Assembly (NCBI GenBank): GCA_016290775.1
Contig: JAEEVF010000001.1
Span: 248,001-312,000, forward strand
Direction of reading: 5' to 3'
Length of the DNA stretch: 64,000 nt
Origin: Acetatifactor sp.
GTDB taxonomy: Bacteria > Bacillota > Clostridia > Lachnospirales > Lachnospiraceae
Shown: piece after piece, positions 31,899 through 40,925 of the stretch
Layout of the letters: each line of letters begins with the position of its first letter
Position numbering within the stretch: position 1 is the stretch's first letter
Position numbers and translations under genes: made by a program
The notes under the pieces: generated by a model
The model's database searches: none
The model's input: only the letters and a program-made list of their open reading frames with translations
Told to the model about the DNA's origin: nothing

Positions 31899-33755
31899 AT
31901 GAAGCGTTTGCTGAAATTTCTGAAAAGCTATCGGAAGGAATGTGTGATCGCGCCGCTGTTCAAGCTGTTGGAGGCGGCCTTTGAACTGTTCGTTCCGAAG
32001 GTTATGGCCAGCATCATCGATGTCGGTATCAAGAATCATGACGGATCCTATGTGATCAAGATGGGCCTTGTGCTTGTGGCACTTGCGGTCATTGGGCTTA
32101 GCTGCGCGGTTACGGCGCAGTTTTTTGCGGCGAAGGCAGCGGTTGGCTTTTCGACAAAGCTTCGCGAGGTGCTCTTTGGACATATTGAGGATCTGAGCTT
32201 TACGGACATTGACCAGGCGGGTACGTCGACTTTGATCACGCGCATGACCAGTGACGTCAACCAGGTTCAGTCCGGCGTGAACATGACGCTTCGTCTGTTC
32301 CTGCGTTCCCCGATCATCGTATTTGGCGCCATGATCATGGCCTTTACGGTGGACGTGGAGATGGCATGGATCTTTGTGATCGCGATCCCGATCCTTGCGA
32401 TCATTGTCTTTGGCATTATGCTTTTGACCATGCCCCTGTACAAGAAGGTGCAGAGTGGCCTGGATAAGGTGCTTGGCATCACCAGAGAGAACCTGACGGG
32501 TGTCCGCGTGATCCGCGCCTTTCATCAGGAGGAGACCGAAAAGACAAGGTTTGATGAGAGCAATCAGGCCCTCACGGCCATGCAAAAGTTTGTGGGCAGG
32601 ATCAGTGCCTGCATGAATCCCGTGACCTACGTGATCGTGAATCTTGCGATCATGATCCTCATCTATAAGGGTGCTTTGAAGGTGCAGATCGGTGACCTCT
32701 CGCAAGGTCAGGTCATCGCGATTCTGGATTATATGTCAATGATTTTGGTTGAGCTTGTGAAGCTTGCAAACCTGATCATCTTGATGACGAAGGCCTTGGC
32801 CTGCGCAGACCGCGTGGCCTCCGTGCTGGAAATCGGAACGGACGTAGGCGAGAATGGCAGCGACGCGGCAAATGGCAAGGACCAGGCCGAGAACGGAACG
32901 GCAGAAGGCAAGAGCGGAGCGCAAGGTGCGGCATCCTCCGACGATGCGCAGCCCGTTGAAACCTTTGTGGGCGCTTCCGTTGCGCAGAGAGAAGACGCGA
33001 ACTATCTGGTATTTGACCACGTGGCGATGAAATATCGCGGCGCAGGCGAGGAAACCTTGGAGGACGTAAGCTTTGCCGTGAGAAAGGGCGACACCGTCGG
33101 CGTCATAGGCGGTACGGGCTCCGGTAAATCTTCGTTGGTGAACCTGATCCCGGGATTCTATCCCGCGACGCAGGGCCGTATTTTACTCGAGGGCAAGGAG
33201 CTTTCTTCCTTCGACGAGGCAGAGCTTCGAAATCGCATGGGCATTGTGCCTCAAAAGGCGGTTCTGTTCCAGGGAACGATCCGCTCAAACCTTCTTTGGG
33301 GCAAGCCGGACGCAACGGAAGAGGAAATGTGGAACGCGCTTGAGCTTGCACAGGCGAAGGAGATCGTGGAAGGAAAGGACGGAAGACTTGACGCCGAGGT
33401 GGCGCAAAACGGCCGCAATTTCTCGGGCGGTCAGCGTCAGCGTCTGACCATCGCAAGAGCCTTGGTGCGTAAGCCGGAGATCCTGATCCTCGACGACAGT
33501 GCGTCAGCGCTGGACTATGCGACCGACGCAAAGCTTCGCGCTGCGATAAAGAGCATCAAAGATCAGACAACCACCTTCATCGTTTCGCAAAGAGCATCCA
33601 GCATCCGCCATGCAGACCTGATCATCGTTTTGGATGACGGACGAGTTGCCGGACTTGGAACGCATGACGAGCTTCTTGCAAGCTGTGAAGTATATCAGGA
33701 AATCTATTATTCCCAGTACCCTGAGGAAAGAAAGGGGGCGGTGACCAATGGCTAA
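31899..33755 (+). CDS. ABC exporter subunit A, with degenerate ATP site
   Basis: A 618-residue half transporter with six membrane segments (about residues 15-310) and an ATPase domain (about 375-610). A low-complexity Gly/Ala/Asp-rich insert of about 50 residues (about 315-365) separates the two. Walker A is GGTGSGKSSLV and the signature SGGQRQRL is canonical. Walker B, ILILDDSASALD, has Asp where the catalytic Glu should be, and the switch His is Gln in IVSQRASSI. These changes mark the inactive site of heterodimeric exporters such as TM287/288 and BmrCD. The start at 31899 is set by AAAGGAG; the frame is open further upstream but overlaps the transferase gene. It overlaps its partner by 8 bases. 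Confidence 0.92.
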   Translation: MKRLLKFLKSYRKECVIAPLFKLLEAAFELFVPKVMASIIDVGIKNHDGSYVIKMGLVLVALAVIGLSCAVTAQFFAAKAAVGFSTKLREVLFGHIEDLSFTDIDQAGTSTLITRMTSDVNQVQSGVNMTLRLFLRSPIIVFGAMIMAFTVDVEMAWIFVIAIPILAIIVFGIMLLTMPLYKKVQSGLDKVLGITRENLTGVRVIRAFHQEETEKTRFDESNQALTAMQKFVGRISACMNPVTYVIVNLAIMILIYKGALKVQIGDLSQGQVIAILDYMSMILVELVKLANLIILMTKALACADRVASVLEIGTDVGENGSDAANGKDQAENGTAEGKSGAQGAASSDDAQPVETFVGASVAQREDANYLVFDHVAMKYRGAGEETLEDVSFAVRKGDTVGVIGGTGSGKSSLVNLIPGFYPATQGRILLEGKELSSFDEAELRNRMGIVPQKAVLFQGTIRSNLLWGKPDATEEEMWNALELAQAKEIVEGKDGRLDAEVAQNGRNFSGGQRQRLTIARALVRKPEILILDDSASALDYATDAKLRAAIKSIKDQTTTFIVSQRASSIRHADLIIVLDDGRVAGLGTHDELLASCEVYQEIYYSQYPEERKGAVTNG

Positions 33756-35505
33756 GGAAAAGCTGACGCTGGACAAGAAGACGACGTGGAAGCGCGTCTT
33801 TGGCTATGTCAAAAAGTATTGGTTTGCGATCGTGGCTTCGTTTATCCTCGCGGCCGTGACCGTGGCGCTGTCTCTTTATATTCCGATCCTGACGGGCGAT
33901 GCCGTGGATGAGATGATCGGGCCTGGGGCGGTTGACGTTCACGCCGTGCTTTCGATCGTCGCAAAGATCGGCTTTGCAATGCTGTTCACTGCGATCGCGC
34001 AGTGGATCATGAATACCTGCAACAACTATGTTTGCTTTCACGTCGTTCGCGACATTCGAAAGGACGCCTTCGAGAAGATAGAAATTCTGCCGCTTAAGTA
34101 CTTGGACGGTCATGCGGCAGGTGACATCGTAAGCCGCGTGATCGCAGACGTGGACACCTTCGCGGACGGCCTTCTCATGGGCTTTACGCAGTTTTTCACG
34201 GGGATCCTCACCATCGGCGGAACGCTGGTCTTCATGATGATATACAACATTCCGATCGCACTCGTGGTTGTGGGCCTGACGCCGATCTCCTTCCTGGTGG
34301 CGCGCTTTATCGCAACGCACACGCATGACATGTTCCAGGAGCAGAGTAAGACCAGGGGCGAGCAGACGGCGCTGATCCAGGAGATGGTGGAGAACCAGAA
34401 GGTGGTAAGAACCTTCTCGCAGGAGGAGGCCGTTAAGACGCGGTTTGGCGAAATCAACGACAGACTGCAAAGGTGCTCCTTAAAGGCAATCTTTTATTCC
34501 TCGCTGGTAAATCCTTGCACGCGCTTTGTCAACAGCCTGGTATATGCAGGCGTAGGCATATTCGGCGCGTTCCTTGCGATCAACGGCGGCATCACCGTCG
34601 GAAGACTGAGCTGCTTTTTGCGCTATGCGAATCAATATACCAAACCGTTCAATGAGATCTCGGGCGTGGTGACGGAGCTGCAGAACGCATTTGTCTGCGC
34701 ATCGAGAGTGTTTGCACTGATCGACCAGGAGCCGCAGGTTCCCGAGGATGAAGACGCAGTCACACTGGGCGAGGCAAGCGGGAACGTGGAGCTTTCCGAC
34801 GTTTACTTTTCCTATGTTCCGGAGCAGAAGCTCATTGAGAATTTCAACCTGTCCGTACAGCCTGGTCAGAGAGTTGCCATCGTTGGTCCCACGGGCTGCG
34901 GCAAGACCACGGTGATCAATCTGCTCATGCGATTCTATGACGTGAATTCCGGAACGATCCGCGTGGACGGAAACGACATCAGACATTTGACGCGCGGAAG
35001 CCTTCGCACGAATTATGGCATGGTTCTTCAGGAGACCTGGCTGCGCGCGGGGACGATTCTTGACAATATCCGCATGGGTAAGCCAGAAGCGACGGAGGAA
35101 GAAGTCAAGGCTGCGGCCAAGGCTGCGCATGCGCACGGCTTTATCAAGCGTCTTCCCAAGGGCTATCACACCGTGATCACGGAGGATGGCGGAAGCCTGT
35201 CGCAGGGACAAAAGCAGCTCCTTTGCATTGCGAGAGTCATGCTCTGTCTGCCGCCCATGCTGATCCTGGATGAGGCAACAAGCTCCATCGATACCAGAAC
35301 GGAATTGAAGATCCAGAATGCCTTTGCAAAGATGATGGAGGGGCGCACCAGCTTTATCGTTGCGCACAGACTTTCCACCATCCGCGAGGCGGACGTGATC
35401 CTTGTGATGCGTGACGGAAACATCATCGAGCAGGGCAATCACGAGAGCCTGCTTGCAAAGAATGGATTCTATACGAACCTTTACAACAGTCAATTTGCGG
35501 GGTGA
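33748..35505 (+). CDS. ABC exporter subunit B, with active ATP site
   Basis: A 585-residue partner of the preceding half transporter. Six membrane segments cover about residues 18-320. The ATPase domain has Walker A GPTGCGKTTVI, Walker B MLILDEATSSID with the catalytic Glu, and switch His in IVAHRLSTI. The signature is LSQGQKQLL, the second Gly replaced by Gln, as expected for the subunit that faces the degenerate site. The ATG overlaps the stop of the first gene, so the two are made together. The response regulator gene follows by 4 bases. Likely substrate: drug, peptide or lipid. Confidence 0.93.
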   Translation: MAKEKLTLDKKTTWKRVFGYVKKYWFAIVASFILAAVTVALSLYIPILTGDAVDEMIGPGAVDVHAVLSIVAKIGFAMLFTAIAQWIMNTCNNYVCFHVVRDIRKDAFEKIEILPLKYLDGHAAGDIVSRVIADVDTFADGLLMGFTQFFTGILTIGGTLVFMMIYNIPIALVVVGLTPISFLVARFIATHTHDMFQEQSKTRGEQTALIQEMVENQKVVRTFSQEEAVKTRFGEINDRLQRCSLKAIFYSSLVNPCTRFVNSLVYAGVGIFGAFLAINGGITVGRLSCFLRYANQYTKPFNEISGVVTELQNAFVCASRVFALIDQEPQVPEDEDAVTLGEASGNVELSDVYFSYVPEQKLIENFNLSVQPGQRVAIVGPTGCGKTTVINLLMRFYDVNSGTIRVDGNDIRHLTRGSLRTNYGMVLQETWLRAGTILDNIRMGKPEATEEEVKAAAKAAHAHGFIKRLPKGYHTVITEDGGSLSQGQKQLLCIARVMLCLPPMLILDEATSSIDTRTELKIQNAFAKMMEGRTSFIVAHRLSTIREADVILVMRDGNIIEQGNHESLLAKNGFYTNLYNSQFAG

Positions 35506-35509
35506 GAAC

Positions 35510-36196
35510 ATGGCAACTTATAAGATCTTGATCGTAGAAGATGAACCCGGGATCCGCGAGAACGTGGCGGAGCAGCTTCGAAGCTGGGACATGGACGTGC
35601 GGATCGTCACGGACTTTCGGAAGGTGACGGCGGATTTTGCGGAGTATCAGCCGCATTTGGTGCTCCTTGACATTTCACTGCCCTTTATGAACGGATATCA
35701 CTGGTGCAAGGAGATCCGCTCCACGTCCAAGGTGCCGATCATCTTTGTATCGTCTGCGGCGGACAACATGAACATTGTCATGGCCATGACAATGGGAGCG
35801 GACGATTTTATCGCGAAGCCTTTTGACGGGAACGTGCTTGTGGCAAAGGTGCAGGCGCTTCTTCGCCGCACCTATGATTTCGCAGAGAGCGTCTCCGTTC
35901 TTGAACATCGCGGCGCACTCCTCAACACGGAGGACGGGACCCTTTCCTATCAAGGCGAGAAGATCACGTTATCCAAGAATGAGTTCCGTATTTTGATGGT
36001 TCTCATGAAGAACAAGGGCAAGATCGTCAGCCGCGAAAAGCTCATGGAGGCACTTTGGCAGACGGATGCCTTTGTGGACGAGAATGCGCTTACCGTGAAT
36101 GTTGGACGCCTTCGCAAAAAGCTGGAAGGCGCAGGGCTGGAGAACTTTATCGAGACCAAATTTGGCCAGGGCTATCTGATCTCTCAGGAGTCTTAA
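35510..36196 (+). CDS. Response regulator, OmpR family (BceR-like)
   Basis: A 228-residue regulator: receiver domain with phosphoacceptor D54 in LVLLDISLPFMNG, conserved Ser/Thr segment FVSSAADNMN and Lys in DFIAKPFDG; winged-helix domain at about 135-225 with KNEFRILMVLMKNKG and VNVGRLRKKLEG. The receiver and the DNA-binding helix resemble BceR. GGGTGAG lies before the ATG. It is followed by a kinase of the BceS type and a BceAB pair, so it very likely controls those transporter genes in response to peptide antibiotics (inference from the module). Confidence 0.92.
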   Translation: MATYKILIVEDEPGIRENVAEQLRSWDMDVRIVTDFRKVTADFAEYQPHLVLLDISLPFMNGYHWCKEIRSTSKVPIIFVSSAADNMNIVMAMTMGADDFIAKPFDGNVLVAKVQALLRRTYDFAESVSVLEHRGALLNTEDGTLSYQGEKITLSKNEFRILMVLMKNKGKIVSREKLMEALWQTDAFVDENALTVNVGRLRKKLEGAGLENFIETKFGQGYLISQES

Positions 36197-36203
36197 GCAG
36201 CAA

Positions 36204-36233
36204 GTGGAGCAGCGCTTGCCGAGGCGCTGCCAC
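36204..36233 (+). other. Stem-loop between response regulator and kinase genes
   Basis: GTGG/CCAC and CAGCGC/GCGCTG pair into a 10-bp stem with a two-base bulge on the left and an 8-base loop. There is no T tract, so it is not a terminator; it sits immediately before the kinase ribosome site and could set mRNA stability or the kinase:regulator ratio. Confidence 0.45.
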
Positions 36234-36248
36234 GAAGGAGAAGAATAA

Positions 36249-37235
36249 GTGAAATTTGGACAATACCTCAAGGAGCATAAAGGCTCGCTGATCCTTTTTT
36301 TGATCTGCACGGGCATCTACTTTATCACCTTTGCACTCTATCATTTTCCATTGCAGGCGGTGCTTTATCCGACTTATCTTTGCGCCTTGATCTTGCTGGG
36401 GTATTCTTTCTTCCGATATCGTCAGGCGAAAAAGAAGCATGAAGACTTTGCCTTGCTGCAAAAGCTTCCGGAAACACTCCTCGAGTCCATGCAGCAATGG
36501 CAGACCACGGAGGACGCGGATTATCAGGAGATCCTGCGACTTCTTTCGGAGGCGCGTTATCGCGAGAACCAGGAGAATCATGAGAAGTTCGCGGATGCCA
36601 TGGAGTATTTCACCACATGGGCACACCAGATCAAGACGCCCATCGCGTCCATGCGACTTCGCTTAGAGGCGGAGGACAGCACCTTTGCAAGAGGCGTGTC
36701 GGAGGATCTTTTCCGCATCGAAAGCTATGTGGAGATGGTCCTTACGTATCTTCGACTGGGCGAGGGTGGCTCGGATTACGTGTTCCGCGGCGTAGAACTG
36801 GATGACGTGATCAAGGGGAGCCTTCGGAAATATGCGTCGCAGTTCATCGGTCATGGCGTAAGGCTTATTTATGAGCCCGTGGACATGAAGGTGATCACGG
36901 ATGAGAAATGGTTTTCCTTTGTGCTGGAACAGCTCCTTTCCAACGCGCTGAAATATACTCCCGCCGGAAGCGTCACCATCGGGAAGATGGGAGAGGACAC
37001 GCTTTTCGTCAAAGATACGGGCATCGGGATCGCTGCAGAGGATCTGCCCAGGATCTTTGAAAAGGGCTATACCGGCAAGAACGGTCGCATTGACAAGAAG
37101 GCCAGCGGCCTTGGCCTTTACCTTTGCAAAAGGATATGTGATAATCTTGGCATCGTGATCAGCGCAACGTCTGTTGTAGATGAAGGGACACAGGTCACGC
37201 TGAAGTTTGATCTAAACCCGAAAGTGATAGAATAA
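36249..37235 (+). CDS. Sensor histidine kinase, BceS-like
   Basis: A 328-residue kinase starting at GTG behind AAGGAG. Two membrane helices (about residues 12-32 and 38-58) have almost no outer loop, the hallmark of intramembrane-sensing kinases. The phosphoacceptor is H126 in WAHQIKTPIASMRL, typical of the BceS group. N box LLSNALKYTP, G1 DTGIGIAAED, F box IFEKGYTGKNG and G2 ASGLGLYL are all present. Signals come from the BceAB transporter rather than directly from ligand in characterised members. Confidence 0.92.
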   Translation: MKFGQYLKEHKGSLILFLICTGIYFITFALYHFPLQAVLYPTYLCALILLGYSFFRYRQAKKKHEDFALLQKLPETLLESMQQWQTTEDADYQEILRLLSEARYRENQENHEKFADAMEYFTTWAHQIKTPIASMRLRLEAEDSTFARGVSEDLFRIESYVEMVLTYLRLGEGGSDYVFRGVELDDVIKGSLRKYASQFIGHGVRLIYEPVDMKVITDEKWFSFVLEQLLSNALKYTPAGSVTIGKMGEDTLFVKDTGIGIAAEDLPRIFEKGYTGKNGRIDKKASGLGLYLCKRICDNLGIVISATSVVDEGTQVTLKFDLNPKVIE

Positions 37236-37383
37236 ACAGGCAGACCATTTGTGACAAAAACGTTAGTTTTGCTTCCCCAACCGTAAGGAAATGCGATGGA
37301 GGAAGGGAAGGCGGTCTGATATGCTAGGCTTGTAAGATAAAGATCAAAAAACCGCGAAGGAAGCGGAAATCAGGAGGCATAAA

Positions 37384-38148
37384 ATGAGTTTACTTACGGC
37401 TGAGCATTTGAAGAAGATTTATACCACGCGTTTTGGCGGCAACCAGGTGGAAGCCCTGCGCGACGTAAACTTTACCGTGGAAAAGGGGGAATACGTTGCG
37501 ATCATGGGAGAGTCCGGTTCCGGAAAGACGACGCTCCTTAATATCCTTGCGTCGCTGGATCGTCCGACGGCCGGAAAGGTCATTCTGGACGGACAGGACA
37601 CTTCAAAGATCAAGGAAAAGGACCTCGCAGAGTACAGAAGAGATCACCTGGGATTTGTCTTCCAGGAGTTCAATCTGCTGGACACCTTTTCCGTGGAAGA
37701 TAACATTTACCTTCCCTTGGTCCTGGCAGGGAAGAAATATGAGGAGATGAGAGAGAAGCTTTTGCCCATTGCCGGCAAGCTTGGCATTACGGAGCTTCTC
37801 AAGAAGTACCCCTATGAGATCTCGGGCGGTCAAAAGCAGAGGGCTGCAGTGGCCAGGGCGCTGATCAATGATCCCAAGATCCTGCTTGCGGATGAGCCCA
37901 CGGGTGCGCTGGATTCCAAGTCGACGGACGAGCTCCTTCGGCTGTTCAACACCGTGAACGAGGGTGGACAGACGATCCTGATGGTAACCCACTCCGTCAA
38001 GGCGGCAAGCCATGCGGGAAGAGTATTGTTCATCAAGGACGGCGAGGTGTTCCACCAGCTCTATCGCGGCGATCAGACCATGGAACAGTTTTATCAAAAG
38101 ATCTCGGATACACTTTCCCTCCTGCAGGCGGGAGGTGAGCACAGATGA
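37384..38148 (+). CDS. ABC transporter ATPase, BceA-like
   Basis: A 254-residue ATPase. Walker A GESGSGKTTLL, Q-loop FVFQEFNLLDTFSVEDN, signature ISGGQKQRA, Walker B ILLADEPTGALD and switch His in VTHSVKAASHAG. The Q-loop and DEPTGALDS pattern are those of the BceA group. AGGAGG precedes the ATG. The 148-base gap from the kinase gene holds a possible 5-bp inverted repeat CAAAA-N7-TTTTG at 37257-37273, but I cannot identify a firm promoter there. It overlaps the permease gene by 4 bases (ATGA). Confidence 0.93.
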   Translation: MSLLTAEHLKKIYTTRFGGNQVEALRDVNFTVEKGEYVAIMGESGSGKTTLLNILASLDRPTAGKVILDGQDTSKIKEKDLAEYRRDHLGFVFQEFNLLDTFSVEDNIYLPLVLAGKKYEEMREKLLPIAGKLGITELLKKYPYEISGGQKQRAAVARALINDPKILLADEPTGALDSKSTDELLRLFNTVNEGGQTILMVTHSVKAASHAGRVLFIKDGEVFHQLYRGDQTMEQFYQKISDTLSLLQAGGEHR

Positions 38149-40217
38149 GAGGATTGTTCTTTCAAAAACTCGCGATCACCGGCATGAAGAAGAATCGGCA
38201 GATTTACTTGCCTTACCTTCTCACCTGCATCTTGACTGTCATGATGTTTTACCTGCTCCATAGCATTAGCTACTCGCATCTGCTTATGATGATGAAGGGC
38301 GGCAGCAGCACGGAGGCGGCGCTTACGCTTGGAAAGTTCGTGGTGGCGATCTTTTCCTTCCTGTTTCTTTGGTATTCGAATTCCTTCCTGGCAAAGAGAA
38401 GGACCAAGGAATTTGGACTATACAACATCCTGGGCATGGGGAAGCGTGGCCTTCGTAAGATCATGTTTTGGGAAACCTTGATCACGGCCGTGATCGGGAT
38501 CGTGGGCGGACTCCTTTTCGGCTTTTTGTTCTCAAAGCTGGCGGAGCTTTGCCTGGCAAACATATTAAGATCCGAGGTGACGGATTATTCCTTTACGTTC
38601 CATCTGGAAAGCTTTCTGTTCACGGCGGAGATTTACGGTGCGATCTTTGCATTCCTTTTGATCCGCAGCATGATCAAGGTACAGATCTCAAATCCCATGG
38701 AGCTGTTTCGCAGTGAAAACTATGGTGAAAAGCCTCCGAAAGCCAATTGGCTCCTCGCGGTCCTCGGGCTGTTGCTCCTGGCAGGAGCTTACGCGCTGGC
38801 GGTGTCGATCAAATCGCCCCTGGCAGCATTGTTCCTCTTTTTTGTGGCCGTAGTCATGGTCATTATTGCAACCTATTTGCTCTTTATCGCCGGGAGCGTC
38901 GCATTCTGCAAGATTCTCAAGAGCAAAAAGGGATATTATTACAAAAAGCAGCATTTTGTTTCACTGTCCTCCATGATCTATCGCATGAAGAGAAATGGCG
39001 CGGGACTGGCATCCATCTGCATCCTGAGCACCATGGTGCTTGTCATGCTGTCCTCAACGGGAAGCTTGTATTTCGGGATGAATGAAGCCATCGACCATCG
39101 TTTTTTCAGACAGACGGAATTGTATCTGAACGTATATACTGGCGCCACTGAGGACTTAAACATGGAGGCGCGCGAGAAGATCAAGGGCTTGTATCAGCAG
39201 GAATTTGAGAAGGCCGGCGTAACACCGAAGAACGTGGTCGATTATGCCTGCGTCAGGACGGAAGGCGTAATCTTAAGCGATTCCGCGATCGAACTAACGC
39301 AGGGGGGATACGGCGAAGACATGGAATCCATTTTCTCCACGAGCAAATTTTGTGTCGTTGATTTCATTTCCGCACAGGATTATAATCGGCTGATGGGAAC
39401 GGATCTGGCTCCTGCAGCTGGGGAAGCGTACCTCTACACAAATAATTGTCAGTTCGGACAAGAAAAGCTCGCCATCGACAATTTGACCTGGAAAGTGAGG
39501 GGGCACGTAAAGTCCATGTTCACGCGTGGAAACAACTCTCTTGATTTTGTGCCATTTGTCGTCTTGATCCTTTCAGACCTTAACGAGACAAATGCGATCT
39601 TTGAAAGCTCACAGCAGGAAGATAGCCCGATTTACGTAACCCTTCAATGGCTTTACTGTTACGATATTGACGGAACCGATGAAGAGGTCCTGAACATGGC
39701 AAAGCAGCTGAAACTGGCCGTTGTGCCGGAGCTGATCAAGGACTTCACCGGGGATGAGAATATCGCATATTCCATTTATTTTCAAAGTAAGCCTGAAACA
39801 AAGAAGAGCATGACGGATCTCTACGGCGGACTTTTCTTTATCGGAGTGCTCCTTAGCTTTTTGTTCCTGATGGCCGCAGTGCTCATCATCTATTACAAGC
39901 AGATCTCAGAGGGCTATGAGGATCAGGGACGATTTGGGATCATGAAAAAGGTGGGCATGACTACAAAGGACATAAAAAGCAGCATCAATTCGCAGGTGCT
40001 CACGGTGTTCTTTGCACCGCTTCTGATGGCAGGACTCCATCTGTCCTTTGCTTACCCCTTGATCTGGAGAGTATTGCAGCTCCTGATGCTCACCAATCTT
40101 GGGTATGTCATACTGATCACCGTTTGCATCTACGCAGCCTTTACGGTATTCTACGTTGGAGTATACAAGTGGACGGCAGGTACATATTACAGGATCGTGG
40201 GCGGAAATAAGAAATAA
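38145..40217 (+). CDS. ABC permease, BceB-like
   Basis: A 690-residue permease with about ten membrane segments and a large extracellular domain of about 220 residues between the seventh and eighth (about 300-530), the architecture of BceB/VraG proteins. The N-terminal TM block runs from about residue 18 with FtsX-like GLYNILGMGKRGLRKIMF, and the C-terminal block has KKVGMTTKDIKSSINSQV. In characterised systems this permease binds the target of cell-wall antibiotics such as bacitracin or lantibiotics and frees it with ATP. The start overlaps the ATPase stop. Which peptide is recognised here is unknown. Confidence 0.92.
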   Translation: MRGLFFQKLAITGMKKNRQIYLPYLLTCILTVMMFYLLHSISYSHLLMMMKGGSSTEAALTLGKFVVAIFSFLFLWYSNSFLAKRRTKEFGLYNILGMGKRGLRKIMFWETLITAVIGIVGGLLFGFLFSKLAELCLANILRSEVTDYSFTFHLESFLFTAEIYGAIFAFLLIRSMIKVQISNPMELFRSENYGEKPPKANWLLAVLGLLLLAGAYALAVSIKSPLAALFLFFVAVVMVIIATYLLFIAGSVAFCKILKSKKGYYYKKQHFVSLSSMIYRMKRNGAGLASICILSTMVLVMLSSTGSLYFGMNEAIDHRFFRQTELYLNVYTGATEDLNMEAREKIKGLYQQEFEKAGVTPKNVVDYACVRTEGVILSDSAIELTQGGYGEDMESIFSTSKFCVVDFISAQDYNRLMGTDLAPAAGEAYLYTNNCQFGQEKLAIDNLTWKVRGHVKSMFTRGNNSLDFVPFVVLILSDLNETNAIFESSQQEDSPIYVTLQWLYCYDIDGTDEEVLNMAKQLKLAVVPELIKDFTGDENIAYSIYFQSKPETKKSMTDLYGGLFFIGVLLSFLFLMAAVLIIYYKQISEGYEDQGRFGIMKKVGMTTKDIKSSINSQVLTVFFAPLLMAGLHLSFAYPLIWRVLQLLMLTNLGYVILITVCIYAAFTVFYVGVYKWTAGTYYRIVGGNKK

Positions 40218-40277
40218 GGGACGCATGCGGCGCCAATTGGTGGCAGGGGCACGGCCCATCCACGGAAGGAAGGAAAG

Positions 40278-40724
40278 ATGACGGACAAAAAACAAAGCAT
40301 CAAGCGAAAGGAATTGTTTCGAACCATCAAATTCGTTTTGTTTTCCGCTTCTGCGGGGATCATCGAGCTTGGTTCGTTCACGCTCCTTGACCTTTTCACC
40401 CCGTGGCCCTATTGGCCGAAATACCTGGTGGCATTGACGCTTTCCGTGCTCTGGAATTTTACGCTCAATCGCCAGTTTACGTTCCAGTCGGCCAACAACG
40501 TACCCGTGGCAATGTTTAAGGTGGCCTGCTATTATGCAGTGTTCACGCCGGTGACCACCATAGGAGGCAATTTCCTCGCGGAAACTCTTGGCTGGAATGA
40601 CGTGCTGGTCACGATCCTGAACATGGCCCTCAACTTGGTGACGGAATATCTTTATGATCGATTTGTGGTCTTTGGCAAAACCATCGACACCAATGAGAGA
40701 GCAAAAAAGGAAAAAGAATCCTAG
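40278..40724 (+). CDS. GtrA-like membrane protein
   Basis: A 148-residue protein with four membrane helices, matching the GtrA family whose best-known members move undecaprenyl-linked sugars across the membrane for surface-polysaccharide glycosylation. Recognisable are FVLFSASAGIIELGSFTLLD, LSVLWNFTLNRQFTF (the conserved N-F-x-x-N-R-x-x-T-F core) and NLVTEYLYDRFVVF. GGAAGGAAAG lies before the ATG. It starts 60 bases after the BceB-like gene and ends at a terminator. No glycosyltransferase partner is adjacent. Confidence 0.82.
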   Translation: MTDKKQSIKRKELFRTIKFVLFSASAGIIELGSFTLLDLFTPWPYWPKYLVALTLSVLWNFTLNRQFTFQSANNVPVAMFKVACYYAVFTPVTTIGGNFLAETLGWNDVLVTILNMALNLVTEYLYDRFVVFGKTIDTNERAKKEKES

Positions 40725-40751
40725 AGAGAAAACATAAAATGAGTGCTTTTT

Positions 40752-40801
40752 AGCCCTTACGTACCGTCGGAAACTTGGCGGTTTGCGTAAGGGCTTTCAT
40801 T
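40752..40801 (+). terminator. Intrinsic terminator after GtrA-like gene
   Basis: AGCCCTTACG at 40752-40761 pairs with CGTAAGGGCT at 40786-40795, with an inner ACCG/CGGT stem in the 24-base loop, and is followed by TTCATTTT. Confidence 0.75.
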
Positions 40802-40848
40802 TTGGCAATTTTTGAAAAGAATTTCGCATGTTTTCGTAAGTGAAAGCA

Positions 40849-40877
40849 TTGACCTTTTTGCAATGGCATATTAGAAT
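40849..40877 (+). promoter_or_regulatory. Promoter of the xylo-oligosaccharide locus
   Basis: TTGACC at 40849-40854, a 17-base spacer and TAGAAT at 40872-40877, ending 48 bases before the GH8 start. No obvious cre site or operator palindrome is visible. Confidence 0.7.
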
Positions 40878-40925
40878 AGTGATACAAGGGAAAGTGGGCG
40901 CTTATGTCAATTCGGAGGAAAACGC

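Noticed and set aside
34480..35511. Long open frame on the minus strand (343 codons) opposite the ABC exporter subunit B; similar ones lie opposite 23727-24575, 31812-32705 and 33622-34470.
   Set aside because: Each is antisense to a gene with clear family motifs, has no recognisable domain and is explained by codon bias in GC-balanced genes.
37257..37273. Inverted repeat CAAAA-N7-TTTTG in the gap before the BceA-like gene.
   Set aside because: Only 5 bp per arm and AT-rich; not enough to call a BceR operator.
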